From: an uncultured Dysosmobacter sp. | GTDB lineage: Bacteria; Bacillota; Clostridia; Oscillospirales; Oscillospiraceae | Length of the DNA stretch: 64,000 nt | Reading direction: 5' to 3' | Assembly: GCF_947631165.1 (NCBI RefSeq) | Contig: NZ_CANRKH010000003.1 | Location: forward strand, 91,821-155,820 | Shown: in pieces, positions 7,086 through 13,748 of the stretch | Numbering within the stretch: the first letter of the stretch is position 1 | Layout of the letters: each line of letters begins with the position of its first letter | Notes under the pieces: model-generated | Databases searched by the model: none | What the model was told of the DNA's origin: nothing | What the model saw: the letters and a program-made list of their open reading frames with translations, nothing else | Position numbers and translations under genes: made by a program

Positions 7086-7703
7086 ATGATGATGTCTGAG
7101 TTCATCGAGCGCACCGGCTTCCTGCCCATGGCCTTTGAGTATGAGAAGATTGAGGAAGCCTATTACAATTTCGACGGTGACAAGGATGCCTTCTGCCGGG
7201 CCTTTGTAAAGGCTGGCGGCGAGAAAAAGGTCTACCAGGCCCGCGCCCTTGAGATCGAGCGGTTGAACAGCCGAATCCTGGAGCTGGACCGCGCCTGCAA
7301 GCGGGACGGTGAAGTATATGAAAAGCGGCTGGCGTTTCTCCAAGCCGAGCTTGACCGGGAGCTGGAGTGGAAGCCCTATGAGTTCACGCAGAACATTTCC
7401 CAGGCGCAATATACGGAGCTGGCGGAGAGTGTTCCCGGCGGGGCCGCGCACTACATGACCGACGATGAAGCTCTGGACTGGGTTTGCGGGGAGTTCGGAT
7501 TTGACCGCAGCCAAGTTACCATCCTCCATGAAATCAATGAGCAGGAGATCAACCGCCACAACCAATGCCGCGCCAGTGGCCGGAAGATCGACCGTCGCCC
7601 CATCTACTGCGCCACGGATTATCACTACATCCGCTTCAACGTCGGCCGCGGGGGATGGCAGTGGGAAGCCTGGAATGGCCAGATCCGCCCGTTCTACGAT
7701 TGA
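7086..7703 (+). CDS. Moron protein, unknown, 205 residues
   Basis: Starts MMMSEFIERTGFLPMAFEYE after GGGAGG. The N-terminal half is acidic/helical with a coiled-coil segment (ALEIERLNSRILELDRACKR); the C-terminal half is richer in aromatics (PIYCATDYHYIRFNVGRGGW). It is in the plus-strand operon behind the TGTAC-regulated promoter. The family is unrecognised. Its position near attL, antiparallel to the structural genes, fits a lysogeny-expressed accessory gene. Confidence 0.7.
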   Translation: MMMSEFIERTGFLPMAFEYEKIEEAYYNFDGDKDAFCRAFVKAGGEKKVYQARALEIERLNSRILELDRACKRDGEVYEKRLAFLQAELDRELEWKPYEFTQNISQAQYTELAESVPGGAAHYMTDDEALDWVCGEFGFDRSQVTILHEINEQEINRHNQCRASGRKIDRRPIYCATDYHYIRFNVGRGGWQWEAWNGQIRPFYD

Positions 7704-7740
7704 TACACAGCCCGCCCCGGAGGTCACGAGGGCAGAGAGG
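7701..7740 (+). repeat. 40-bp direct repeat, copy 1
   Basis: TGATACACAGCCCGCCCCGG... to ...GGCAGAGAGG; 37/40 identical to 7963-8002. It starts at the stop codon of the gene at 7086 and ends at the ribosome binding site of the gene at 7750, so that gene is bounded by two copies. Confidence 0.75.
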
Positions 7741-7749
7741 TGAAAAACT

Positions 7750-7953
7750 ATGAAGCTGAAGTATATCAAAGAGACGGCCAACGGCACCGGCGGCCGGCCG
7801 TACACCCGGACCGAGATCACCAGGGCGGAGGCTCTGGAATACGTCACCGCCGAGGACCTGGCAACTATGGAGAAGAACGTCCGGCGGGCCCCCGGAATCG
7901 GGGAGCTGCTGGAGGTGGGGCCCGGCACCTACGTCGGCGTGGACTCCCACTGA
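7750..7953 (+). CDS. Small moron protein, 67 residues
   Basis: MKLKYIKETANGTGGRPYTR then a helix (EITRAEALEYVTAEDLATME) and a glycine-rich end (GELLEVGPGTYVGVDSH). An AGAGAGG-type site lies in the upstream 40-bp repeat. It is precisely bounded by the 40-bp direct repeats at 7701-7740 and 7963-8002. Function unknown. Confidence 0.65.
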   Translation: MKLKYIKETANGTGGRPYTRTEITRAEALEYVTAEDLATMEKNVRRAPGIGELLEVGPGTYVGVDSH

Positions 7954-7962
7954 AAAAATAAC

Positions 7963-8002
7963 TGATACACCGCCCGCCCCGGAGGCCACGAGGGCAGAAA
8001 GG
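7963..8002 (+). repeat. 40-bp direct repeat, copy 2
   Basis: TGATACACCGCCCGCCCCGG... to ...GGCAGAAAGG; three mismatches against 7701-7740. It supplies the AGAAAGGA ribosome binding site of the gene at 8012. Confidence 0.75.
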
Positions 8003-8011
8003 AATCTGAGG

Positions 8012-8248
8012 ATGAAATTTACAAAGAAACGTGGTTACGACGGCACTATCCGCAAGGTATGGAGCGACGATAAAGAAGTATGTTTTGGTGTCGTTGGAAC
8101 TGTTGGGGACTTTTTGAAAGAGGGTATTCTTGAGTATTGCGACTATTCTCCGGATACCTGGTGCTATCTTCCGGCCCCTGGCGTACTCCAGCATCCCCGA
8201 TTCGGGAAAACCCGTGAAGCTGCCCTGGAGAATCTTCCCAAGGTCTAA
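8012..8248 (+). CDS. Small moron protein, 78 residues
   Basis: MKFTKKRGYDGTIRKVWSDD then KEVCFGVVGTVGDFLKEGIL and a Tyr/Trp/Pro-rich C-terminus. AGAAAGGA is upstream. Codon use is AT-richer than that of the neighbouring gene at 7750, hinting at separate origins within one operon. It resembles small beta-rich proteins; no known domain is visible. Confidence 0.6.
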   Translation: MKFTKKRGYDGTIRKVWSDDKEVCFGVVGTVGDFLKEGILEYCDYSPDTWCYLPAPGVLQHPRFGKTREAALENLPKV

Positions 8249-8282
8249 TCAGGAATAGGGCGTTTTGAGGAGGCACAAGGCT

Positions 8283-8447
8283 ATGACAAGAGATGATTAC
8301 TACCGGATTCTCAAAGAAAAGCATGCTAAAACCGATTGGAACAACCTCAAAAGCATCAAAGAATATAACCGTTTCCGCCGGATGCTTCAAAAGCTGCTGG
8401 ATGATGGGGACTCGCCTCAGAAATCACGGGAGCAGATCCAGTCCTGA
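8283..8447 (+). CDS. Small basic moron protein, 54 residues
   Basis: MTRDDYYRILKEKHAKTDWN followed by NLKSIKEYNRFRRMLQKLLD; helical and basic. GAGGAGG lies ten bases before this ATG, which I prefer to an ATG 18 bases upstream. It is the last gene of the operon, followed by a bidirectional terminator. Function unknown. Confidence 0.6.
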   Translation: MTRDDYYRILKEKHAKTDWNNLKSIKEYNRFRRMLQKLLDDGDSPQKSREQIQS

Positions 8448-8452
8448 CGGGG

Positions 8453-8486
8453 AAAGCGCCGCAGGACATCAACCCTGCGGCGCTTT
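8453..8486. terminator. Bidirectional terminator between convergent genes
   Basis: AAAGCGCCGCAGG/CCTGCGGCGCTTT, a 13-bp perfect stem separating the plus-strand operon from the convergent Xre gene. Confidence 0.85.
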
Positions 8487-8675
8487 AATCTCTATGACAG
8501 CCTCTATGGGGCATCCGAGATCGGTACAGATACGGTCCAGAACCTCCAAGGCCACATATTCATTTCTCCCCAGCTTCGCCAGCGTTGCTGTCGAAACGGT
8601 TCCCCTTTTAACCAAATCCATCTTTTTCAGGTCAAGGGTCAACAGAGTATGCCAAAGGGGTTTATAGCTGACCAT
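8469..8675 (-). CDS. Small Xre-family regulator of moron operon 2
   Basis: 68 residues starting MVSYKPLWHTLLTLDLKKMD; HTH DLVKRGTVSTATLAKLGRNE then ALEVLDRICTDLGCPIEAVI, HTH_26 subclass like those at 5838 and 6410. Its 3' end runs into the bidirectional terminator. It is divergent from the operon starting at 8849 and sits on an exact inverted-repeat operator, implying mutual repression of the two promoters. Confidence 0.85.
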   Translation of the reverse strand: MVSYKPLWHTLLTLDLKKMDLVKRGTVSTATLAKLGRNEYVALEVLDRICTDLGCPIEAVIEIKAPQG

Positions 8676-8697
8676 GTAACCACCTCCTGTAAATCGT

Positions 8698-8785
8698 ATG
8701 ATACCACATTAGTTTTAACTTGTCAAAACTTTTTTTAGATTTTTTGAAAAAAACCATTGACAAGTTAAAAGGGCTATGGTACATT
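8698..8785. promoter_or_regulatory. Symmetric divergent promoters inside a 14-bp inverted repeat
   Basis: Operator arms TTTTAACTTGTCAA (8713-8726) and TTGACAAGTTAAAA (8757-8770) are perfect inverted copies. The -35 box TTGACA of each promoter lies inside an arm: minus strand 8721-8726 with -10 TATCAT at 8698-8703; plus strand 8757-8762 with -10 TACATT at 8780-8785; both spacers are 17 bp. A dimer on each arm would shut both promoters. Confidence 0.8.
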
Positions 8786-8848
8786 ATCATTACAGCGAAC
8801 GCAAAACAAATTTTTAACTACTTAAAACTTATATAGGAGGCCGCAAAA

Positions 8849-9433
8849 ATGAAGTACATCGACATCAACAGGAAGTTCACCGAGCGGGTCAACCAGTATC
8901 TTGCCAGCGGGTACATCTTCAACTCCGCCAGCATGAGGGGCAGCCAGGGTGAGCGCGCTCACATCGACCTCACCAACGGGACCGAGATCATCCGCATTCT
9001 GGTGACTGATTTCTCCGCGTGGACCGACACGGACCACCTGGAGGGCGTCGAGGTCATTGCCGGCCGGGTCCCCAGCAACACCGTTCCCCACGTCGAGGAT
9101 GATTACAATACCATCTGGAACCAAGAGCTTGAAATCCTCAGCCGCGACCGTTTCTACGTCCTGGGCGAGAGCCGCAAGAGCGGCAAGTTCTACGGGACCG
9201 AAGAAGAGGCTCTCGCCGCCAGCAAGACCCGCATTGAGCATTGGGTCCGTAAGGCCCGCAGCAACGCCCCCTCCGAGCTTCCTCTCACCGCCGAGCGCAT
9301 GAAAATTGCCAAGCACATCATCCGTAACCGGCTCGGCGTCAAGCGCCGTATCAACGAGGCCGACGTGAGGGTTTGCAAGTCCAGCAGGGGCTACACCGTA
9401 AGCTACAAAGCCAAGGCCTGTCACCTTGGTTAA
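8849..9433 (+). CDS. Moron protein, unknown, 194 residues
   Basis: Starts MKYIDINRKFTERVNQYLAS after TAGGAGG, first gene behind the operator-controlled promoter. Predicted alpha/beta, with segments such as ERAHIDLTNGTEIIRILVTD and KFYGTEEEALAASKTRIEHW, and a basic C-terminal part. Similar proteins occur in Clostridia plasmids, ICEs and phages without known function. Codon use is strongly GC-ending, unlike the AT-rich regulator next to it. Confidence 0.7.
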   Translation: MKYIDINRKFTERVNQYLASGYIFNSASMRGSQGERAHIDLTNGTEIIRILVTDFSAWTDTDHLEGVEVIAGRVPSNTVPHVEDDYNTIWNQELEILSRDRFYVLGESRKSGKFYGTEEEALAASKTRIEHWVRKARSNAPSELPLTAERMKIAKHIIRNRLGVKRRINEADVRVCKSSRGYTVSYKAKACHLG

Positions 9434-9449
9434 GAAAGGAGAGCTGCCC

Positions 9450-9722
9450 ATGAGCAACTACAAGGAAATCCGCCGCCTGTCCGCCTACGACCTCCGGGCC
9501 CTCTGCATTACCCAAAATTGGTACACCAGAGGCACCCAGCAAGAGTACAGCCACCTGCTGTACGACCTCGCCGCTCACAAGTCCCACCTAACCACTCAGG
9601 ATATCATCGAGATTGCCCAGGATATCCTCACTCACAGCGAACTCCCCGACGGCTATGATGCGGGAGCTATCGCTTGGGAAGTCAACCGCGTTTGCAATGT
9701 CTGCTTCATCCAGGAGCAGTAA
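9450..9722 (+). CDS. Moron protein, unknown, 90 residues
   Basis: MSNYKEIRRLSAYDLRALCI, then TQNWYTRGTQQEYSHLLYDL, helical with aromatic residues and three Cys. AAAGGAG precedes this Met, which I prefer to the frame start at 9426 lying inside the previous gene. It is in the operon behind 8849. Function unknown. Confidence 0.65.
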   Translation: MSNYKEIRRLSAYDLRALCITQNWYTRGTQQEYSHLLYDLAAHKSHLTTQDIIEIAQDILTHSELPDGYDAGAIAWEVNRVCNVCFIQEQ

Positions 9723-9741
9723 ACCACAAATCATCATACAG

Positions 9742-9772
9742 CCTGTCCTACCGGGCCAACGGGGAGAAAGGA
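9742..9772 (+). repeat. 31-bp direct repeat, copy 1
   Basis: CCTGTCCTACCGGG...ACGGGGAGAAAGGA, 27/31 identical to 10221-10251. The two copies bound the gene at 9780 and each supplies the next gene's ribosome binding site. Confidence 0.65.
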
Positions 9773-9779
9773 AAACATC

Positions 9780-10211
9780 ATGACTAAGACTGAGTACACC
9801 ACCGCTATCGCCACCAACCAGACCGCGATTGCCGCCCTCCGCGCCGACCTCCACAAGCTCCGCAGCATCGAGAAGCTGTCCAAGCACTTCGCCGATCTGG
9901 AGCTGGTGAACTCCGACACCCTGACCGCTACCATCACCGCGAAGAAGGGCGAGCTGAACAAGCTCCGCGCCGAGCTGAGCAAGGCCCGCCGCATCGTCAA
10001 GCGCATGAGCGAGATCGAGGACATCGAGGCGGGCAAGACCACCGAGAAGAAGGCCAAGAAGGCCACCGGCGGGAAGAAGGCCGAGGCCCCCGCCGCCAAA
10101 CCCGCTGACCCCAAGAATCCGGCCGAGAAGAAGGCCACCGCCAAGAAGTCCACGGCGAAGGCCAAGCAGACCGCCGGCAGCGCGGAGGCCAAGGAAGCTC
10201 CCGCCGCCTGA
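9780..10211 (+). CDS. Coiled-coil protein with a histone-H1-like Lys/Ala-rich tail
   Basis: 143 residues. Positions 1-80 form a long helix (MTKTEYTTAIATNQTAIAAL..., NKLRAELSKARRIVKRMSEI). Positions 85-143 are low-complexity Lys/Ala/Pro (EKKAKKATGGKKAEAPAAKP, EKKATAKKSTAKAKQTAGSA), resembling the tail of histone H1 or bacterial Hc1-like proteins. The tail is likely disordered and may bind nucleic acid; that is inference from composition. AAAGGA is upstream. Confidence 0.7.
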   Translation: MTKTEYTTAIATNQTAIAALRADLHKLRSIEKLSKHFADLELVNSDTLTATITAKKGELNKLRAELSKARRIVKRMSEIEDIEAGKTTEKKAKKATGGKKAEAPAAKPADPKNPAEKKATAKKSTAKAKQTAGSAEAKEAPAA

Positions 10212-10220
10212 ATCCAAACA

Positions 10221-10251
10221 CCTGACCTACCGGGTATACGGGGAGAAAGGA
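10221..10251 (+). repeat. 31-bp direct repeat, copy 2
   Basis: CCTGACCTACCGGG...ACGGGGAGAAAGGA, with four mismatches against 9742-9772. It lies just after the stop of the H1-like gene. Confidence 0.65.
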
Positions 10252-10258
10252 GCTTTTC

Positions 10259-10666
10259 ATGTACCGTTACTACTCCGTCATGCGGCCTATTGCCCCCGGC
10301 ACATTCCCCAGGACGCAGACCGTGAAGGAGGTTGTCAATTTCGACAGCCGCCGGTATATTCCGGAAATCAGCCGCGAGGCTTGGGGCTACATCGACTACG
10401 TTGGCCCGCTTACCGAGAGGCAGGCCGCAGACTATGAGCTGGTGTCGCCCGCCGTTGAGTATCGGAATCCGGAGGTAGGGCATATCGTTCAGATCCTGGT
10501 TGACCGGGACGGGGTTTCCGAGCGGGAAGCCCAGCAGATGGTTGACGCTTGCCGCCAGCGGCTTCTTAGCGAGGCCGTCCCCTCCGGGGATTCCGATTTG
10601 GCCGAAGAAATCCTGTCTGAAGAACTCGGCTTGGAGCTGGACTATTTGATGGACCTGTTGTTTTGA
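10259..10666 (+). CDS. Moron protein, unknown, 135 residues
   Basis: MYRYYSVMRPIAPGTFPRTQ then VKEVVNFDSRRYIPEISREA, a small domain also seen as stand-alone proteins in Clostridia mobile elements, followed by a helical acidic C-terminal part (REAQQMVDACRQRLLSEAVP...). AAAGGAG upstream. The first of the two 71-bp repeats begins directly after its TGA. Function unknown. Confidence 0.65.
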   Translation: MYRYYSVMRPIAPGTFPRTQTVKEVVNFDSRRYIPEISREAWGYIDYVGPLTERQAADYELVSPAVEYRNPEVGHIVQILVDRDGVSEREAQQMVDACRQRLLSEAVPSGDSDLAEEILSEELGLELDYLMDLLF

Positions 10667-10737
10667 CCCGCAAGGCCGACGGCATCCGCCGCCGCTGGTG
10701 CAAGTCCAGCCGCCCCGCCGGGGCGGGCGCTCATGGG
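10667..10737 (+). repeat. 71-bp direct repeat, copy 1
   Basis: CCCGCAAGGCCGACGGCATC... to ...GGGCGGGCGCTCATGGG, 70/71 identical to 10988-11058. GC-rich, with a CGCCCC/GGGGCG hairpin near its end. It starts immediately after a stop codon. The noncoding near-identity implies recent duplication, gene conversion or functional constraint. Confidence 0.85.
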
Positions 10738-10774
10738 CCACAAAACCCAAAACCACAAAACGGAGGTACACAAA

Positions 10775-10981
10775 ATGTATACAGTATTTACCCCTGTAGA
10801 GCGCCCCGTCTGGAAGAACCACAAAATCATTGGCTACGTCACCATGTCGCGGGCCGAGGCAGACCGATTGAACGCCTCGCATGTTGCGCAGGTTTATTAT
10901 GGTTTTACCGAAGAAGAACACCGCCTGTTGCAACGCGGCACGGAGGAAGAACTTGTAAAGGCCGGATTTTTAAGCTACTGA
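10775..10981 (+). CDS. Small moron protein flanked by 71-bp repeats
   Basis: 68 residues, MYTVFTPVERPVWKNHKIIG then YVTMSRAEADRLNASHVAQV. CGGAGG lies ahead of this ATG at 10775. The domain starts like that of the 10259 gene. Direct repeats at 10667-10737 and 10988-11058 bracket it exactly, a cassette-like arrangement. Function unknown. Confidence 0.7.
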   Translation: MYTVFTPVERPVWKNHKIIGYVTMSRAEADRLNASHVAQVYYGFTEEEHRLLQRGTEEELVKAGFLSY

Positions 10982-10987
10982 CCCCAG

Positions 10988-11058
10988 CCCGCAAGGCCGA
11001 CGGCAACCGCCGCCGCTGGTGCAAGTCCAGCCGCCCCGCCGGGGCGGGCGCTCATGGG
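10988..11058 (+). repeat. 71-bp direct repeat, copy 2
   Basis: One mismatch (A for T in GGCAACCGCC) against 10667-10737; it begins six bases after the stop of the 68-residue gene. The stretch 10982-11488 has no other gene; it holds this repeat, a terminator, a GC-rich repeat and a stem-loop, listed separately. Confidence 0.85.
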
Positions 11059-11162
11059 TATACCCCACGGCCACGGGGGAGTCAATCGCCGCCCCGTTTG
11101 AAATATACCGCACCTTGAAAACCGAACACCGTTGAAGCAACTCCTCCCGGACATAAAGAAAA

Positions 11163-11190
11163 CCCCGATGTCGGAAATCCGACATCGGGG
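11163..11190 (-). terminator. Strong terminator, minus-strand polarity
   Basis: CCCCGATGTCGGA/TCCGACATCGGGG, a 13-bp perfect stem. On the minus strand it is followed by TTTTCTTTA, so it probably ends late-operon transcripts coming from the lysis genes; in the other direction it could stop the moron operon. Confidence 0.85.
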
Positions 11191-11231
11191 CTGTCTGAGC
11201 TATATTTCCAAAGGCGGGGCGCCCGTTCCCA

Positions 11232-11331
11232 GGGCGATTCCCGCCGCCTCCCGCCCCGTGGGGCGCAGTTTAGGGCGAGGGCGGGTATTTATATTCCCGG
11301 AGCCTCCCCGCCCTCCACGGGGCGGTCACGG
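11232..11331. repeat. GC-rich intergenic repeat, copy 1
   Basis: GGGCGATTCCCGCCGCCTCC..., GGGCGGGTATTTATATTCCC and CCCGCCCTCCACGGGGCGGT. Homologous along its length to 11756-11855; a more diverged relative may lie at 40230-40350. Noncoding. Confidence 0.6.
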
Positions 11332-11437
11332 GCATTCCTATGAAAGTTCAAATTCCCTCTTGCGTATACTATTCTAGCTGTGCTATAATAAGCACAGCTA
11401 AGAAGCTGAGTTGAGTCCACTCGCTCACAAAAGGCAG

Positions 11438-11470
11438 ACCCCCGGAGAGGTAGGCACTCTCCGGGGGTCA
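11438..11470. terminator. Stem-loop near the hydrophobic peptide gene
   Basis: GACCCCCGGAGAG/CTCTCCGGGGGTC, a 13-bp perfect stem, 18 bases beyond the stop of the 33-residue peptide gene. It lacks a convincing T-run, so it may be an RNA-stabilising hairpin rather than an intrinsic terminator. Confidence 0.6.
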
Positions 11471-11488
11471 AACCTTGCTGGGGTGGGC

Positions 11489-11590
11489 TTACTGCTCCTT
11501 GTCATGGTCGTGCCGATCAAGCCACTTGCAGATATAGTAGGCAGCTATACCCGCTCCGACCGACACTAGGAAGCTAAGAAGGATTTCCAC
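11489..11590 (-). CDS. Small hydrophobic peptide, type I toxin-like or holin-like
   Basis: 33 residues from GTG at 11588-11590: MEILLSFLVSVGAGIAAYYI, then CKWLDRHDHDKEQ. One membrane helix is followed by the CKWLD...HD motif typical of short Firmicutes peptides annotated as holin-like toxins. GAGAGGGGG precedes the start. A partial copy of its 5' region (TGAGCGAGTGGA context) lies at about 11405-11429, which might be a remnant or a regulatory RNA. It is just downstream of the lysis genes. Confidence 0.65.
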   Translation of the reverse strand: MEILLSFLVSVGAGIAAYYICKWLDRHDHDKEQ

Positions 11591-11677
11591 TCGCTCACCC
11601 CCTCTCTGCTACCAGTTTAGGGGTAGGGGCAGCGAAAATATAATAGCAGTATTCGACCAAATACGCAAGAAGAAAAG

Positions 11678-11709
11678 CCCCCTCGCAGGATCATTACCTG
11701 CAAGGGGGG
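11678..11709 (+). terminator. Terminator hairpin
   Basis: CCCCCTCGCAGG...CCTGCAAGGGGGG with a plus-strand CCCCTTTTTGG tail. It separates the peptide gene from the endolysin region. Confidence 0.65.
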
Positions 11710-11755
11710 CCCCTTTTTGGCATTTACGATGTCGCGGCGGGCCGCCCACTTCTAA

Positions 11756-11855
11756 GGGCGAATCCCGCCGCCTCCCGCCCCGTCTGGCGACGTTTTGGGC
11801 GGGGACGTGAATTTATATTACCGGGGCCGCCCCGCCCTCCACGGGGCTGTCAGCG
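11756..11855. repeat. GC-rich intergenic repeat, copy 2
   Basis: GGGCGAATCCCGCCGCCTCC..., GTGAATTTATATTACCGGGG and CCCGCCCTCCACGGGGCTGT; same layout as 11232-11331. The two copies bracket the peptide gene and its hairpins. Between 11591 and 11874 I see no gene. Confidence 0.6.
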
Positions 11856-11874
11856 CCTCCTACGGGGTCCGCCG

Positions 11875-13332
11875 TTATACCCTGGTGCAGTAGTCCAGAC
11901 TTACCCAGCCAGCCCCGGATTTCAGTTTGCCCCATCCGGTGGAAGAGCCGGTACCCGGAGATTCCTCAACGATGGTATAAATACCGGGAGAAATGAAGCC
12001 CCTGCTGGCGTATCCCTTACCGGGGCCGCTCCGGATATAGAGGTCGCGGATACTGATTCTGACCGTGTACGGACTGAACGCAGCGACAGGGTAAATTGCC
12101 TTGCCGTTTTCGTCGAACACCGAATAGCCGGGGTGGGCATCCGCAGACCGTTTGGCGTTGTCCAGGAGGGTGTACGCCCCGATCTGGGAGCCGGCGTCGG
12201 CCCAGGTCTTTCTAACCCGGTACAGGGTATCCTTACCGGCGGGGGTGCTGCCGCCGGAGGCCCCCAGCCGCTTGTTGACCTCTGCAGCGATAGCGCCGTG
12301 CCGCTCATACAGATAGGTGCCGGGGCAGCTCTTGTTGGCATAGTCCCGATGAACGGTCATGTTACACCCATTCAGGTGCTTCATGCGCTCGTTTTTGTTC
12401 GTGGACCACACCAGTTTCTTGATCCCGTTTCGGCGGCAGATGTCGGTGACAAGGTTCAGCAGGGCGGCATACGCTTTGTCGGTGACGGCGTAGGGCTCTA
12501 CCGTGTCGCTGGCTACCTCGATGGTGACAGCCCGGTTGTCGTTCTCACTGCTGGAGGTACACCAGGAGCGGTCCTTCTCTTCCGTACACAGGCCGATGTC
12601 GCCATCCTTGCCGACAACGTAATTACACGATGCCTGCCTGCTGGTTGGCAGGAATACCTCGCACCCACGTTTGGCCGTCACCTGGCCGACAAAGCAGTGG
12701 ATGGTGATGGTGTCCAGCGCGTGGTTGCGGGGACTGCTCCTGTTGGGCGAAAGCATGGTGACAGTCACCAGAGGACTGTTGGTATAGCTCGGCATTTTGT
12801 TCGCACTTCCTTCCTGTTTCTTTGCGTACTTATCGTAGATGGCCTGTCCGAAGCCGGCCCGCTTGGCTTTGGCGGTTTCACCCTGATCCGCAGGGCGCTC
12901 ATAGTTGAGCAGAACGGCATCCGACGCGGCCTTTACGGTATCAGTGGTTTTCAAGAGATCCAGGAGTCCCTTGTACCCGGCCAGGCTCTCCAGCAGGTAG
13001 TCGAGCTGCATTTCCAGATCACCAACAGAACGGCCGGCGGATTTTGCGTAGGCAAGGAGGGCCTGCTTCAAACTCCAAAAAGTCCACTGACACAGGCCGT
13101 ATCCGGCGCCGTCGTGAATGAAATTCGTGTAGGAGCCGTTGTCTACCGCCGCCGTGTAGGTGGCGTCGGTGTACCCCAGCTTCTTTTCGTAGGTGTTCTG
13201 AAGGTTGGTGGAGGAAAAGCCGCTCTCCGCCTGGATGTTCCCCATCAGGCCAGCAGCCCCGCAGGGGGATAACCCCTTGGCAATCAGGTAGTTCCAGATT
13301 TTTTGTTCATTCGTAGTTCCCGTGAGTGGCAT
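11875..13332 (-). CDS. Modular endolysin: phage tail lysozyme plus amidase plus SPOR-like plus SH3
   Basis: 485 residues. Domains: lysozyme-like (about 5-165; AAGLMGNIQAESGFSSTNLQ, GAGYGLCQWTF); N-acetylmuramoyl-L-alanine amidase of the Amidase_2/PGRP fold (about 190-350; ITIHCFVGQV, EDRSW-like segment, NMTVHRDYANKSCPG, with zinc-ligand candidates His and Cys); SPOR-like repeat (about 370-415; YRVRKTWADAGSQIGAYTLL); and an SH3-type wall-binding end (about 425-485). It cleaves peptidoglycan at two bonds for host lysis. It is last in the late operon after the holin-like genes. Confidence 0.9.
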   Translation of the reverse strand: MPLTGTTNEQKIWNYLIAKGLSPCGAAGLMGNIQAESGFSSTNLQNTYEKKLGYTDATYTAAVDNGSYTNFIHDGAGYGLCQWTFWSLKQALLAYAKSAGRSVGDLEMQLDYLLESLAGYKGLLDLLKTTDTVKAASDAVLLNYERPADQGETAKAKRAGFGQAIYDKYAKKQEGSANKMPSYTNSPLVTVTMLSPNRSSPRNHALDTITIHCFVGQVTAKRGCEVFLPTSRQASCNYVVGKDGDIGLCTEEKDRSWCTSSSENDNRAVTIEVASDTVEPYAVTDKAYAALLNLVTDICRRNGIKKLVWSTNKNERMKHLNGCNMTVHRDYANKSCPGTYLYERHGAIAAEVNKRLGASGGSTPAGKDTLYRVRKTWADAGSQIGAYTLLDNAKRSADAHPGYSVFDENGKAIYPVAAFSPYTVRISIRDLYIRSGPGKGYASRGFISPGIYTIVEESPGTGSSTGWGKLKSGAGWVSLDYCTRV

Positions 13333-13346
13333 TTCTGCCCTCCTTC

Positions 13347-13748
13347 CTATCCAACGCCGCCGGGATCATCCTCCCCGGTCAGCTTTTGCTTGTACGGGTT
13401 TCCCTCGGTATCCACCCCATACTTGTTCCTGCTGTTTTTCAATCCGAACTGATAGAGGCAGTACGACAAAACGCCGCCGACCACGATTTGCAGGCTCGTG
13501 GTGGCGACGCTGGCATCCGGATAAAAGCCCCTAAATACTGCTACCCAATAGGCTACAATGGACCCCCCACCTAGAAGGACGCAGATAACGGCTAAAACCG
13601 TCGATTTCTCAATGTGGCGGCTCTTCCTCTTTGCCTTTTTACTGCGATTACCGTTCCAGGAAGCACTCTTTTCACCCACATGGTAGCCAAGTCCGAGGCA
13701 AACTATCATGCAGACGGTGAAAAGCAGTGCTACTTCAGGCCCGTTCAT
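13347..13748 (-). CDS. Membrane protein of the lysis cassette (holin-like)
   Basis: 133 residues with three hydrophobic segments (about 5-25, 50-75, 85-105) and a basic loop (NRSKKAKRKSRHIEK) between the first and second. Overlaps the adjacent holin-like gene by 14 bases and precedes the endolysin, so it is probably part of the holin/antiholin set. The exact role is unproven. Confidence 0.65.
   Translation of the reverse strand: MNGPEVALLFTVCMIVCLGLGYHVGEKSASWNGNRSKKAKRKSRHIEKSTVLAVICVLLGGGSIVAYWVAVFRGFYPDASVATTSLQIVVGGVLSYCLYQFGLKNSRNKYGVDTEGNPYKQKLTGEDDPGGVG

Noticed and set aside
12133..13272. 379-residue plus-strand frame opposite the endolysin
   Set aside because: Shadow of the endolysin gene; no start signal.
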